DNA of 64,000 nucleotides from an uncultured Bacillota bacterium (GCA_905205665.1 CAJLEF010000004.1:39202-103201); one strand, 5' to 3'. Shown: positions 43,420-52,353, numbered from the stretch's first letter. The notes: a model not told the origin generated them from the sequence alone. Numbers and translations are program-made.

Positions 43420-45017
43420 ATGAGAAAGAAAAAAACAATAAATGGATGGACGTCAGTGCCTTTGGTTTATATATCGCCGTTTTTTTCTTTTTAATTTACA
43501 TGTTTTTTCAAGCGGGAGTTTCCATATATGAAAAAAGAAGTCCGCTTAAAATGACAGAAGTAACTGTTTTTGATTACAAAGAAATAGAAGATGAAACATC
43601 TCCTACCAAAAAAACAAGAGTTTTTGAAAGAACTCTTTCTAATGTGGATAAACAAGAAGAAGTTTTTGCCTTTTATGTAAGTCATAGTTATGTCAAAGTT
43701 TACATAGATGATGATTTAGTTTATGAGTTAAAAAATACAAATAAAAATATTTCAACAGTGGGGAATAACTATATTTATTTTCCGCTTTATAAAACCGATA
43801 TTGGAAAAAGACTAAAAATAGAAATCTCACCCGTGTATGATTACTTTTTAAAGCAAAATATAATTTTTTACCAAGGTTCATGGCAGGGAATTTATACTTA
43901 TGAAATATATCATAATCTTCCTCAAATATTTTTAGCTTTTCTATGTATTATCATGGGTATTTTTTTATGTTGTCTTGATTTTTATTTTGCTCATAAAAAA
44001 CAATATGCCAATAAATTGGTTTATTTAGGGTTATTTATTTTAAGTTTAGGATTATGGAAAATATGTGATACAAGAGCAACCCCATTACTCTTTCCTGACA
44101 TTCCTGTTTTCATTACTTATTTATCCTTGATTATGTTTTATTTAGCTACCGTCTCTTTCTTAATTTATATTTATTATCAATTTGATGATGAACATTTATC
44201 TTTAAAAAGGGTAATTCCCGTAGCTATTTTTATACCAACTATGGCTATGATTTTAGAACTTCTAAATATTTTGGAGTTAAGAGAAGTATTATTATTAAAT
44301 CACAGTTGTCTTATTCTTTATATCGCTTTACTATTATTTGCTTGTATCAAAGATTGGCAAGATCATAAAAGATTACAGTTTTTCCCTGTTCTAGTAATAT
44401 CTTTTATCATGGGTGTGTTATTAGATTTTCTTGTTTATTATGTCAAAGGTTCTTCTAGTCAAACGATTTTCCTTTTACTTGCAGTGGTCATAGATGTTAT
44501 TGCCATGGCAATACTATCTATAAAAAAACTTCATTATCGTTCAGACATTGATGCTTTAACAGGGCTTTATAATAACAATCGTTGTAAGGAAATATTAGAA
44601 AATGGTACTTATGAAAAGTTTGGTTTACTTGTCTTTGATTTAAATGGTCTAAAGAAAATTAATGATACTTTAGGGCATACCTATGGTGATAAAATAATTC
44701 AAGAGTTTAGTAATCTTTTACAAAAAACTATTCCAAAAAGTTCTTTTGTAGGTCGTTTTGGCGGAGATGAATTCATTGTTATTCTTTATGATGTCACAGA
44801 AGAAAAAGTAACATCTTTTCTAGAGAATATGGAAAATAAAGTGACAGAATACAATAAAGAAAATAAAGAAATTTCTATTTCTTATTCGGTAGGGTATGGC
44901 ATGAGTATGCAAAAAGAAGCTAAAACTATGAAAGAAATATTTAATGAAGCGGATGAGAAAATGTATGAAAATAAAGAAAATTATTATCAAACTCATCATA
45001 TTACTCCATATCGTTAA
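43420..45017 (+). CDS. Membrane diguanylate cyclase (GGDEF); start requires a -1 shift at an A7 run
   Basis: The protein has a first membrane helix (AVFFFLIYMFFQAG) and an extracellular beta-domain with KVYIDDDLVYEL. About seven further membrane helices follow, then a C-terminal GGDEF domain with the intact active site FGGDEFIVI and DIDALTGLYNNNRC. It should make cyclic di-GMP. The only strong ribosome site (AAGGAGG, 43407-43413) serves ATG 43420, which reads MRKKK and then leaves frame. One extra A in the A7 run (43429-43435), or a -1 slip there, gives MRKKKNNKWMDVSAFG joined to the main frame, about 532 residues. As written the frame opens at 43317, upstream of the promoter. This could be phase variation, slippage or a sequence error. 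Confidence 0.8.
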
Positions 45018-45095
45018 ACGAAATCCCTTGTTCTTCTAAAAAGAAAAGTTTTTTTTTATGTTATAATATCTTTGACTTAGGAAAGGAGCGTAGAA

Positions 45096-46586
45096 ATGAC
45101 ACCTATTTATCTTTGTATTGATTTAAAAAGTTTTTATGCTTCGGTAGAGTGCCGTGAAAGAGGTTTAGATCCATTAAAAACGAATCTGGTGGTCGCGGAT
45201 GAATCAAGAACAGATAAAACCATTTGTCTAGCTATTACACCAAGTTTAAAAAAATACGGCTTAAAAGGAAGGGCAAGACTTTATGAGGTCAAAGAGGTTG
45301 TTCGTCGCGCTAATTATAAAAGAAGACAAAAAGGTTTTAAATTAACTAAAAAATCTTATGATGATGAAGAACTTAACAAAAATCCTCATACTGAAATAGA
45401 TTTTTTGATTGCTAAACCTCGCATGATTTATTATATGAAATACAGTACTAAAATTTTTCAAACTTATTTAGAATTTGTTTCCAAAGAAGATATTTATAGT
45501 TATTCAATTGATGAAGTATTTATAGATATCACTTCTTATTTAAAAATGTATCAAAAAACACCTGAAGAACTGGCCACGATGATTATGAAAAGAGTTTATG
45601 ACAAGACGGGAATCACCGCGACTTGTGGGATAGGTACTAATCTTTACTTAGCCAAAGTAGCTATGGATATTGAAGCTAAACATATGGAGCCAAATGATTT
45701 TGGGGTAAGAATAGCCTTTTTAGATGAAAAAACTTATCGTTATAAATTATGGACACATGAACCCCTTACAGATTTTTGGCGAGTAGGAAAAGGTACTCAA
45801 GAAAAATTACTAGGCTATGGCATAAAAACTATGGGAGATATTGCTTTATGTTCTCATCAAAATGAAGAGTTGTTATATAAATTATTTGGGGTTAACGCGG
45901 AAACTTTGATAGACCATGCCTGGGGATATGAACCTCTTAGTATGAAACAAATAAAAAATTGTCGACCGGTAACTAAAAGTATTTCACGCGGTCAAGTTTT
46001 ATCTTGTCCTTATGAAGCAAAAAATATCGGCTTAGTCGTAAGAGAAATGGTTGATTTAATGAGTTATGAATTAGTAGAACATCATTTTGTCACCTCTAAA
46101 ATCGTATTACATATTGGTTATGATGTTAGTAATTTAAACGAAAGAGCTAAATATATCGAAGGTGGACTTACCAGTGACATGTATGGAAGAAAAGTACCTA
46201 AGCCAAGTCATGGCACGATTAATCTTCATAAGAAAACCGCTTCTTCTAAAATATTATGTGAATATGCTTTAAAGCTACTAGAAGAAATCATAAATCCCCA
46301 TCTTTTAGTCAGACGTATCACGATTTATATGACAGATTTAGCGAGTGATTTAGATGTGAATTCTCAAAAAGAGAATGTGCAATTTGATTTATTCTCGAAT
46401 ACTTCTTTAAAAGATGAAGAAAAACAAAAAGAACAAGAAGACATTAAAGAGGAAAAACAAATTCAAAAAGTTATTTTAGATATCAAAAATAAATATGGTA
46501 AGAATGCCATTTTAAAAGGAATGAACTTAGAAAAAGGGGCTACTGCTAGGGAAAGAAACCAAGAAATAGGAGGACACAATGCTTGA
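45096..46586 (+). CDS. Second Y-family (UmuC/UvrX-type) translesion DNA polymerase
   Basis: A 496-residue polymerase with IYLCIDLKSFYASVECRERG (palm metal site), SYSIDEVFIDITSYL, GLKGRARLYEV and ATCGIGTNLYLAKVAMDIE. The little finger ends VQFDLFSNT, and a charged helix and a NAILKGMNLE tail follow. It is about 80 residues longer than the enzyme at 28697. TATAAT and an AAGGAG site lie upstream. It overlaps the following YolD-like gene by 8 nt, the same layout as the first pair. Confidence 0.93.
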   Translation: MTPIYLCIDLKSFYASVECRERGLDPLKTNLVVADESRTDKTICLAITPSLKKYGLKGRARLYEVKEVVRRANYKRRQKGFKLTKKSYDDEELNKNPHTEIDFLIAKPRMIYYMKYSTKIFQTYLEFVSKEDIYSYSIDEVFIDITSYLKMYQKTPEELATMIMKRVYDKTGITATCGIGTNLYLAKVAMDIEAKHMEPNDFGVRIAFLDEKTYRYKLWTHEPLTDFWRVGKGTQEKLLGYGIKTMGDIALCSHQNEELLYKLFGVNAETLIDHAWGYEPLSMKQIKNCRPVTKSISRGQVLSCPYEAKNIGLVVREMVDLMSYELVEHHFVTSKIVLHIGYDVSNLNERAKYIEGGLTSDMYGRKVPKPSHGTINLHKKTASSKILCEYALKLLEEIINPHLLVRRITIYMTDLASDLDVNSQKENVQFDLFSNTSLKDEEKQKEQEDIKEEKQIQKVILDIKNKYGKNAILKGMNLEKGATARERNQEIGGHNA

Positions 46587-47001
46587 GAAATATAAAAGTA
46601 TTATTGATTTACCGCATCATGAATCACCATTTCATAAAAGAATGCCTATGGAAGAAAGAGCTTTTCAATTTGGCTCTTTTGCAGCCTTAGTCGGTTATAA
46701 AGAAGAATTAAAAGAAACGGGGAGAGAAACTACCTTAAAACAAAATTTATCCTTTGATGATTTAGAAAGATTAAATTATAAGTTACATGTTTTAGAACAG
46801 AATATCAAAGATAATCCTTTCATTAAGTTACGTTATTTTGAAAAAGATATTTGTAAAGAAGGGGGTAAAGTTCTAGAAAAAGAAGGTCATCTTATTAAGA
46901 TAGACCAAAGTAAAAGATATCTTCTTTTAGAAGATAAAACGAAAGTCTTTTTCGACGATATTTTAGATATTTCGACAAATTTATATGATTTTTATACGTG
47001 A
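46579..47001 (+). CDS. YolD-like family protein (second copy)
   Basis: A 140-residue protein encoded directly after the second Y-family polymerase. It has HHESPFHKRMPMEERAFQFGSF at the N-terminus and a C-terminal SH3-like segment (EGHLIKIDQSKRYLLLEDKTKVFFDDILDI). The latter matches the YolD pattern of a short beta barrel ending in 'I.fddI.di'. It is longer than the first copy (102 residues). Its function beside the polymerase is unknown. Confidence 0.8.
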   Translation: MLEKYKSIIDLPHHESPFHKRMPMEERAFQFGSFAALVGYKEELKETGRETTLKQNLSFDDLERLNYKLHVLEQNIKDNPFIKLRYFEKDICKEGGKVLEKEGHLIKIDQSKRYLLLEDKTKVFFDDILDISTNLYDFYT

Positions 47002-47051
47002 ACTTTCATTTCTTTGATATAATCAATTTAGAGTAAGAAAGAAGAGGTTTT

Positions 47052-48095
47052 ATGTACACTGTAATGGATTATTTAAAATATTATCGGGATATTCCTTTCA
47101 CGGAAGTTTCTTTAAATCAATTAGATTTCCTTATCTGTGCGATTTTAGTCTATTTGCCTTTGAATGATTTTAAGGAAGCTAAAAGTTTGAAAGATTTTTC
47201 CAAAATAGCTTTAGAATTAGAAAATAAAGATTATGATGGGATGATGATTCCTAAAAGTTATGAAGTTTTAAAATACTTACAAAATGCTAAACGTTATGCG
47301 AATATGAAAATCATGAATTTTGTTAATCTAAAAAATGAAAAAACCCAATTTGGAGCTTGTAAATTTTTAATGGATAAAAAAACAATTATTGCCTTTAAAG
47401 GAACGGATGGTTCTACCATTGGATGGGTAGAAAATTTTCGCCTTTTATATGATTATCCAACTTATACTCAACGGCTATCCTTAAATTATTTAGAAGATAA
47501 TATCAAATTTAATGATAAAAATGTTTATGTTGTAGGCCATAGTAAAGGTGGTAATTTAGCGATGGCTTCTGTAATGGAGTTAAGTCGCCCTTTATTTAAA
47601 AAAGTAAAGAAGGTATATAATTTTGATGGACCAGGTTTTTTAAAGAAAGAATTTGACTCTTTAAAGTATCGGGAGTTATTGCCTAAGCTTGTTAATATTA
47701 TTCCTACCGGTTCCGTGGTTGGCTCTTTATTATTTAATAAAAATTATACAGTCGTAGAAAGTTGTGAACTAGCTTTTAATGAACATTATCCCACCACATG
47801 GGGTGTTTTTGGCGAGTTTTTCCTAGAAGGTACTTTATCAAGTGTTTCGAAACATTTAAATGAAAGTACGACCATAGGAATGGATAACTTAGAAAATGAA
47901 AAAGTAAAAGAAGCTGTGGAGATGATTCTCAAAAACATTGAGAAAAAATATGATGAAGAATTTGAATTTAATATAAATGATGTCAAAAATTTGTTAAAAA
48001 ATAGAGATAATATTGATCCAGAAGTAGCAAAGTATTTAACAACAATGTTACCAAAAATGTTTTTTGCTGTGACAGGTAAAAATATGAATGATTAA
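47052..48095 (+). CDS. Mbeg1-like (DUF2974) alpha/beta hydrolase
   Basis: A 347-residue lipase-like protein. IIAFKGTDGSTIGWVENFRLLY forms the oxyanion-side strand and loop. YVVGHSKGGNLAMASVM carries the nucleophile Ser in GHSKG (about residue 165), and VYNFDGPGFLKKEF follows. This matches Mbeg1-like proteins, whose substrates are unknown. It has no signal peptide, so it acts in the cytoplasm. A TATAAT (47018-47023) precedes it. The next open frame overlaps it by 8 nt, but that gene's real start is downstream. Confidence 0.9.
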   Translation: MYTVMDYLKYYRDIPFTEVSLNQLDFLICAILVYLPLNDFKEAKSLKDFSKIALELENKDYDGMMIPKSYEVLKYLQNAKRYANMKIMNFVNLKNEKTQFGACKFLMDKKTIIAFKGTDGSTIGWVENFRLLYDYPTYTQRLSLNYLEDNIKFNDKNVYVVGHSKGGNLAMASVMELSRPLFKKVKKVYNFDGPGFLKKEFDSLKYRELLPKLVNIIPTGSVVGSLLFNKNYTVVESCELAFNEHYPTTWGVFGEFFLEGTLSSVSKHLNESTTIGMDNLENEKVKEAVEMILKNIEKKYDEEFEFNINDVKNLLKNRDNIDPEVAKYLTTMLPKMFFAVTGKNMND

Positions 48096-48150
48096 ACTTG
48101 AAAAATATGTTAAAATAATTTTCACAAAATCTTTTAAAGGAGGAGAATAT

Positions 48151-48696
48151 ATGGATAATGAAATAGATATCAGTGAATATTTAGTTTGGTATGTTCCTTT
48201 TGGACCGGATAGTTATCATCATTTTGAAGAAGCATTTTATGGAGAAAAATATAAACTTGGCGGTGCTGATCATCAAGATATTACTATGAAATTTATAGTT
48301 GATCATCAATTAGAACATAAGGGAAGAGGAAGAGGACATTTTGATTTTGTTCAAACCTTATGCGAAAATGGGGTAATGGTAGGTTTGTCTTCTGGGCAAA
48401 AAATGAATGGAAAATATTTTATGACATTAGCTCTTCCTGAAAATATGTCTTCTTATCAGCTTGCTTTTTTAGAAAGTCAAATGTCTATTTTACAAGAGGA
48501 ATTTTCTTCAGAACCTAATCTATTTTCGATAATCGTTCATAATCCAGGACCTATGTCTTACAATAGTGGTGTGCCTAATTTTAGAAATTTAGCCATTGAG
48601 GCTATTATTAATAATAGTCCTTCTAAAAATGATGCCATAGAACTTTTAAAGCAGGAAATAGAAAATCAAAAAAGAAAGGAAATAAAACAAAGATGA
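48151..48696 (+). CDS. Hypothetical protein, 181 residues, upstream of tgt
   Basis: ATG 48151 follows a perfect AAAGGAGGA site; an in-frame ATG at 48088 has no such site. The product begins MDNEIDISEYLVWYVPFGPDSYHHFEEAF. It contains KGRGRGHFDFVQTLCENGVMVGLSSGQKMNGKYFM and has no membrane segment. Its stop overlaps the tgt start (ATGA), so it is translationally coupled to queuosine synthesis. I do not recognise the family. Confidence 0.7.
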   Translation: MDNEIDISEYLVWYVPFGPDSYHHFEEAFYGEKYKLGGADHQDITMKFIVDHQLEHKGRGRGHFDFVQTLCENGVMVGLSSGQKMNGKYFMTLALPENMSSYQLAFLESQMSILQEEFSSEPNLFSIIVHNPGPMSYNSGVPNFRNLAIEAIINNSPSKNDAIELLKQEIENQKRKEIKQR

Positions 48697-49817
48697 AGTT
48701 ACAATTTGAATTATTAAAAAAAGAAGCCAAGACAGGAGCAAGACTTGGAAAAATTACTTATCATGGTCAAGAATATGAAACGCCAATGTTTATGCCAGTA
48801 GGAACACAGGCTACTGTTAAAACATTAAGTCCTGAAGAAGTAAAAGATACGAAAGCCGGTATCATTTTAGCTAATACTTATCATTTATGGTTAAGACCAG
48901 GAGATGAGATTGTTAAGAAAGCCGGTGGCTTACATAAGTTTATGAATTATGATGGTCCTATTTTAACCGATTCTGGAGGATTTCAAGTATTTTCATTAGC
49001 CAAACCTAAAGATATTACCGAAGAAGGAGTTCATTTTAAAAACCAATATAATGGAGATAAGTTATTTTTAACGCCAGAAAAATCTATCAAAATTCAAGAA
49101 AATTTAGGTAGCGATATTGTTATGAGTTTTGATGAATGTCCACCTGCGAGTGCTTCTTATGATTATTTAAAACAAAGTGTTGAAAGAACCCTTCGTTGGG
49201 CTAAAAGAGGAAAAGATGTTTTTAAAGGCGAAAATCAACTTTTATTTGGTATTGTTCAAGGTGGAGCTTATGAAGATTTAAGAAAAATGAGTGCTGAAAG
49301 TTTAGTAGCAATGAATTTTGATGGTTATTCTATTGGAGGAGTTGCCAACGACCATGAATCTAAAGAAGATATGTATAAAGCTTTTCATTATTCTACAAAA
49401 TATTTACCAGAAGACAAATTACGATATGCAATGGGCATAGGGGAACCCATCGATTTAGTAGAAGGAGTCATAAGAGGTGTCGATTTATTTGACTGTGTTA
49501 CGCCAACAAGATTAGCTCGTCATGGACATGCTTTTACTAAATACGGTAAAATCAATTTAAAAAATGCCAAGTATAAAGAAGATTTTACTCCTATTAGTGA
49601 AGAATGCGATTGTTATGCTTGCAAACATTATACGAAAGCTTACATCAAACATCTTATTAACGCGGATGAAACTTTTGGCGCACGTCTTTTATCCATTCAT
49701 AATATTCGTTATTTAGTTTCTTTGATGGAAGAAATAAGACAAGCGATTAAAGAAGACCGCCTTAATGACTTTAGAGAAGAATTTATCCAAAATTATTATG
49801 GAGAAAAACATGACTAA
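48693..49817 (+). CDS. tgt: tRNA-guanine transglycosylase
   Basis: A 374-residue TIM-barrel enzyme that swaps guanine 34 for preQ1 (or queuine) in GUN-anticodon tRNAs. Motifs are FMPVGTQATVKTLSPEE, LTDSGGFQVFSLA (catalytic Asp), FDECPPASAS, VQGGAYEDLR, DLFDCVTPTRLARHG (second Asp) and the zinc site CDCYACKHYTKAYIKHL. queA, which lies between ruvB and tgt in B. subtilis, is not present here, so the source of the later queuosine steps cannot be read from this window. Confidence 0.96.
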   Translation: MKLQFELLKKEAKTGARLGKITYHGQEYETPMFMPVGTQATVKTLSPEEVKDTKAGIILANTYHLWLRPGDEIVKKAGGLHKFMNYDGPILTDSGGFQVFSLAKPKDITEEGVHFKNQYNGDKLFLTPEKSIKIQENLGSDIVMSFDECPPASASYDYLKQSVERTLRWAKRGKDVFKGENQLLFGIVQGGAYEDLRKMSAESLVAMNFDGYSIGGVANDHESKEDMYKAFHYSTKYLPEDKLRYAMGIGEPIDLVEGVIRGVDLFDCVTPTRLARHGHAFTKYGKINLKNAKYKEDFTPISEECDCYACKHYTKAYIKHLINADETFGARLLSIHNIRYLVSLMEEIRQAIKEDRLNDFREEFIQNYYGEKHD

Positions 49818-50121
49818 TTTTAAACTATGTCTCGGAACGCTTTTTATAAGTGTTTTTCTTGTCTTTGGCTATTCTTTTTATGGCGTTTATAAAGAACATG
49901 AAAGACGTCTTCGACTTGTTTCTGAAAAACGAATTACCGAAGCTTGTGAAACCTGCTTTTTAGAAGGAAAATGTTCTCAAGAGAAAACGACGTTAGAAGA
50001 ACTTATCGCTTTAAACTACCTAAAAGACGAAGTGAATCCCCTTACGAAACTTTATTATTCTCATGCCTCTTACGTGCTTAAAGAAAATAATACTTATGTT
50101 TTTTATGAAGTAAATGATTAA
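49810..50121 (+). CDS. Small single-pass membrane protein, 103 residues
   Basis: ATG 49810 overlaps the end of tgt and is preceded by GGAGA. The product (MTNFKLCLGTLFISVFLVFGYSFYGVY) has one N-terminal membrane helix. A mainly extracellular domain with a CETCFLEGKC cysteine cluster follows, ending YYSHASYVLKENNTYVFYEVND. It occupies the place of yajC in the B. subtilis order but does not resemble YajC. It is probably the last gene of the tgt operon, closed by the terminator at 50165. Confidence 0.7.
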   Translation: MTNFKLCLGTLFISVFLVFGYSFYGVYKEHERRLRLVSEKRITEACETCFLEGKCSQEKTTLEELIALNYLKDEVNPLTKLYYSHASYVLKENNTYVFYEVND

Positions 50122-50135
50122 GTGTCAACTTCCTC

Positions 50136-50166
50136 TTGACACTCGGGGGAGAGTATCTGCTATAAT
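50136..50166 (+). promoter_or_regulatory. Consensus promoter hexamers with 19-bp spacing and an inverted repeat over the -35
   Basis: TTGACA (50136-50141) and TATAAT (50161-50166) are both perfect but 19 bp apart. The -35 is the right arm of the inverted repeat AGTGTCAA (50121-50128)/TTGACACT (50136-50143). A regulator could bind there. Alternatively this is chance, since a terminator begins at the -10 box. Confidence 0.45.
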
Positions 50167-50194
50167 TATCATAGGAAAGCTATGGTGATTTTTT
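50165..50194 (+). terminator. Terminator of the tgt operon
   Basis: Ten-bp stem ATTATCATAG (50165-50174) with CTATGGTGAT (50180-50189), two G-U pairs, loop GAAAG, then T6. Confidence 0.75.
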
Positions 50195-50334
50195 CATATA
50201 CAAAAAATTACTACTACCCTCCACATTTATAACTAAATGGTATCGAAATGTTATAATGCTTTATGTACTAAGTAAAAAGAGTTTAAAACACACCATACTG
50301 TTACATATTAAAGAGAAAAGGAGTTGTTCCATTT

Positions 50335-51867
50335 ATGGATAAAAAGAAAAGAAATATTTTGATTACAATTGTTTTATTAATAGGCATCATAGCCATTATA
50401 GGGATATCCTACGCCATATGGTTCCTAAACTTAACTCAAACAGGCCAAAATAATATTGCTTCATCATGTTTTAATATTACCTTCACAGATAAAGACAATA
50501 TTAGCTTGCAAAAGGCATACCCAATATTAGATGAAGAAGGAAAAAAATTAACACCTTATGAATTTACTATCACAAATACGTGTGATTCTTATGCTTCTTT
50601 TAATGTTAACTTAGAAGTTTTAAACACAACAACATTAACAAATAATGATGCTATTAAAGCTATGATATCATCAAAAACAAATGATACAGAAACAGAAATC
50701 ACCACAAGCTTATTATCAAGTTATCAAACAACCACGAAAACCTTAGATAATGCTCAAACAGCCTTTAATTTAACAACAGGCTACTTAAATGCTAAAGAAT
50801 CTAAAACATACACCTTAAGATTATGGCTAGATGAAAATGTGAATATGAATACCGAAGGAGTACAAAATGCTAAGTTTAGTTCAAAGGTAGTTGTTACAAC
50901 AAGTTATGTTGAAGAATTACCAAAATCAGCCTCTGAAACAATAGCATCATTAGTAAGTGGAGCTGATACTAGTTCAACAGATGTTATTACAGTATCAGAT
51001 AAAACAAGTGATAGTTGCACTTATACTTTAGCTTATGATGGGACGAGTGATAATAATTTAAGATACGTTGGGGCAAATCCTTGTAACTATGTAACTTTTA
51101 ATGGTGAAAAAGCCGGATGGAGAATTATTGGCATCTTAAATACCCCAGAAGGCCAAAGAATGAAATTAATTCGAACTGATTCCTTAGGAAATTTATCGTG
51201 GTATTATACATCAACAGGAAGTTATGCCAATGATTGGACAACAAGTAGTTTACAAACTTTATTAAATAGTGGTGCTTATTATAACAGAAATACAGGGCAG
51301 TATTATAATAGAAGTACGACAGCAACAACATTAGATTTTACAAGCAATGGCTTAACAGAAGAAGCAAAAAATCAAATAGATACCATAACATGGAAATTAG
51401 GAGGAACTGCAAGCTATACAAGTTCGTCAAATGGTCTAGCAAGTCATTGGTATACTTATGAAAGGGGAACAACAGTATACACGGGAAGACCAACAGAATG
51501 GCCAGGAAAAGTTGGCTTAATGTATCCAAGTGATTATGGATATGCGACAAGCGGAGGAAGTACAAGTAATCGAACAAGTTGTTTAAATAAAGAATTATAT
51601 AGCTGGGATGATAGTTCTTATAGTGATTGTAAAAATAATGATTGGCTTTTAGATTCAAGTACAATACAATGGACATTAGCCCCGGATTCGTCTTTTTCTG
51701 ACAGCGTGTTCTTTGTCGGCGACACTGGCTATGTCGGCACCTCTGGCGATATCCCCAACAGCTATACGTACAGCCAGTATGCGGTGCGGCCTTCGGTTTA
51801 TCTGATATCGGAAATGTCAATTTTAAGCGGAGAAGGAACTTCTGAAAGTCCTTACGAAATTAGATAG
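50335..51867 (+). CDS. Secreted TasA-like protein with a hypervariable C-terminal tail (candidate retroelement target 2)
   Basis: This 510-residue paralogue of the protein at 4419 has an N-terminal anchor (ILITIVLLIGIIAIIGISYAIW), then TITNTCDSYASFNVN. The shared core is CTLAYDGTSDNNLRYVG, GWRIIGIL, VGLMYPSDYGYATSGGS and CLNKELYSW. Residues about 449-484 (SFSDSVFFVGDTGYVG and onward) differ completely from the paralogue and are encoded at about 54% GC with many NNC codons. The conserved VRPSVYLI and a closing GEGTSESPYEIR then return. AAAAGGAG precedes the ATG. The gene interrupts an otherwise conserved tgt ... yrzE-yrbG-ruvAB neighbourhood, so it was probably inserted here. Confidence 0.8.
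   Translation: MDKKKRNILITIVLLIGIIAIIGISYAIWFLNLTQTGQNNIASSCFNITFTDKDNISLQKAYPILDEEGKKLTPYEFTITNTCDSYASFNVNLEVLNTTTLTNNDAIKAMISSKTNDTETEITTSLLSSYQTTTKTLDNAQTAFNLTTGYLNAKESKTYTLRLWLDENVNMNTEGVQNAKFSSKVVVTTSYVEELPKSASETIASLVSGADTSSTDVITVSDKTSDSCTYTLAYDGTSDNNLRYVGANPCNYVTFNGEKAGWRIIGILNTPEGQRMKLIRTDSLGNLSWYYTSTGSYANDWTTSSLQTLLNSGAYYNRNTGQYYNRSTTATTLDFTSNGLTEEAKNQIDTITWKLGGTASYTSSSNGLASHWYTYERGTTVYTGRPTEWPGKVGLMYPSDYGYATSGGSTSNRTSCLNKELYSWDDSSYSDCKNNDWLLDSSTIQWTLAPDSSFSDSVFFVGDTGYVGTSGDIPNSYTYSQYAVRPSVYLISEMSILSGEGTSESPYEIR
51679..51807 (+). repeat. Candidate variable region VR2 with conserved 3' block
   Basis: By eye count it is about 54% GC. Codons include GAC, AGC, TTC, GTC, GGC, ACC, ATC, CCC, AAC and TAC, consistent with an AAC-rich template randomised at adenines. 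It ends with a block around CGGCCTTCGGT (51787-51807) that differs from VR1's end at one position. It is about 12 nt longer than VR1, so the two regions are not simple point variants of one sequence. Confidence 0.6.
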
Positions 51868-51891
51868 CGTGAAAAAGTCAGCTTATAAGTA

Positions 51892-51917
51892 AACGGTGTA
51901 TCATATGATACACCGTT
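51892..51917. repeat. Perfect 26-bp palindrome after the VR2 gene
   Basis: AACGGTGTATCAT with its exact reverse complement, no central gap, starts 25 bp after the stop codon and touches the yrzE stop. Neither side has a good U-run, so it is a poor terminator. It could be a cruciform of the kind found next to retroelement variable regions, or a weak bidirectional terminator between converging genes. Confidence 0.6.
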
Positions 51918-52281
51918 AATTTGGCTTTTTATTAATTCCTACCATAGAGCCTAGGGTACTAGAAAGAATTAAAACAGCATAGTAGATGATTCTTTCTAAA
52001 GAAAAGTGGTCATGATAAAAAACCATATTGATAAAAAGGAGAATAAAAATAAGCCATAATCCTATTTTTAGACCTTCTAAAAAACCTTTTCTTAAGGCTT
52101 TTTTACCATATTCAAAGCCTATTAAGAATAAAAATAATATCATGCCGATAAAGATAAATGTGTTGGTTAACTTAAAATGAAGAATATCGAAATAATTAAA
52201 TGTTGTTAGAATTAATGAAAATAAAATTAAAAAGCCTAGAAATATTAAACTGGTAAAACCTAATTTTTTTAAATTGTGCAT
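51916..52281 (-). CDS. TIGR04086 family membrane protein (YrzE-like)
   Basis: A 121-residue protein with four hydrophobic segments. The C-terminal pattern SSTLGSMVGINKK is the hallmark of the family. ATG 52281 has an AGGTGA site; the open frame extends upstream to 52359 without one. In B. subtilis yrzE and yrbG lie between tgt and the comparable genes, as here, but this copy is turned around relative to DUF421. Its function is unknown. Confidence 0.85.
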   Translation of the reverse strand: MHNLKKLGFTSLIFLGFLILFSLILTTFNYFDILHFKLTNTFIFIGMILFLFLIGFEYGKKALRKGFLEGLKIGLWLIFILLFINMVFYHDHFSLERIIYYAVLILSSTLGSMVGINKKPN

Positions 52282-52353
52282 TCTATCACCTATTAAACTA
52301 TATGAATGTTTAAAAAAAATAGAATAAGACCATAATAAAAATAGGTGATAAGA

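Noticed and set aside
49810..50121. YajC, expected after tgt from synteny
   Set aside because: Apart from one N-terminal helix, the protein has none of YajC's conserved sequence and carries a cysteine cluster that YajC lacks.
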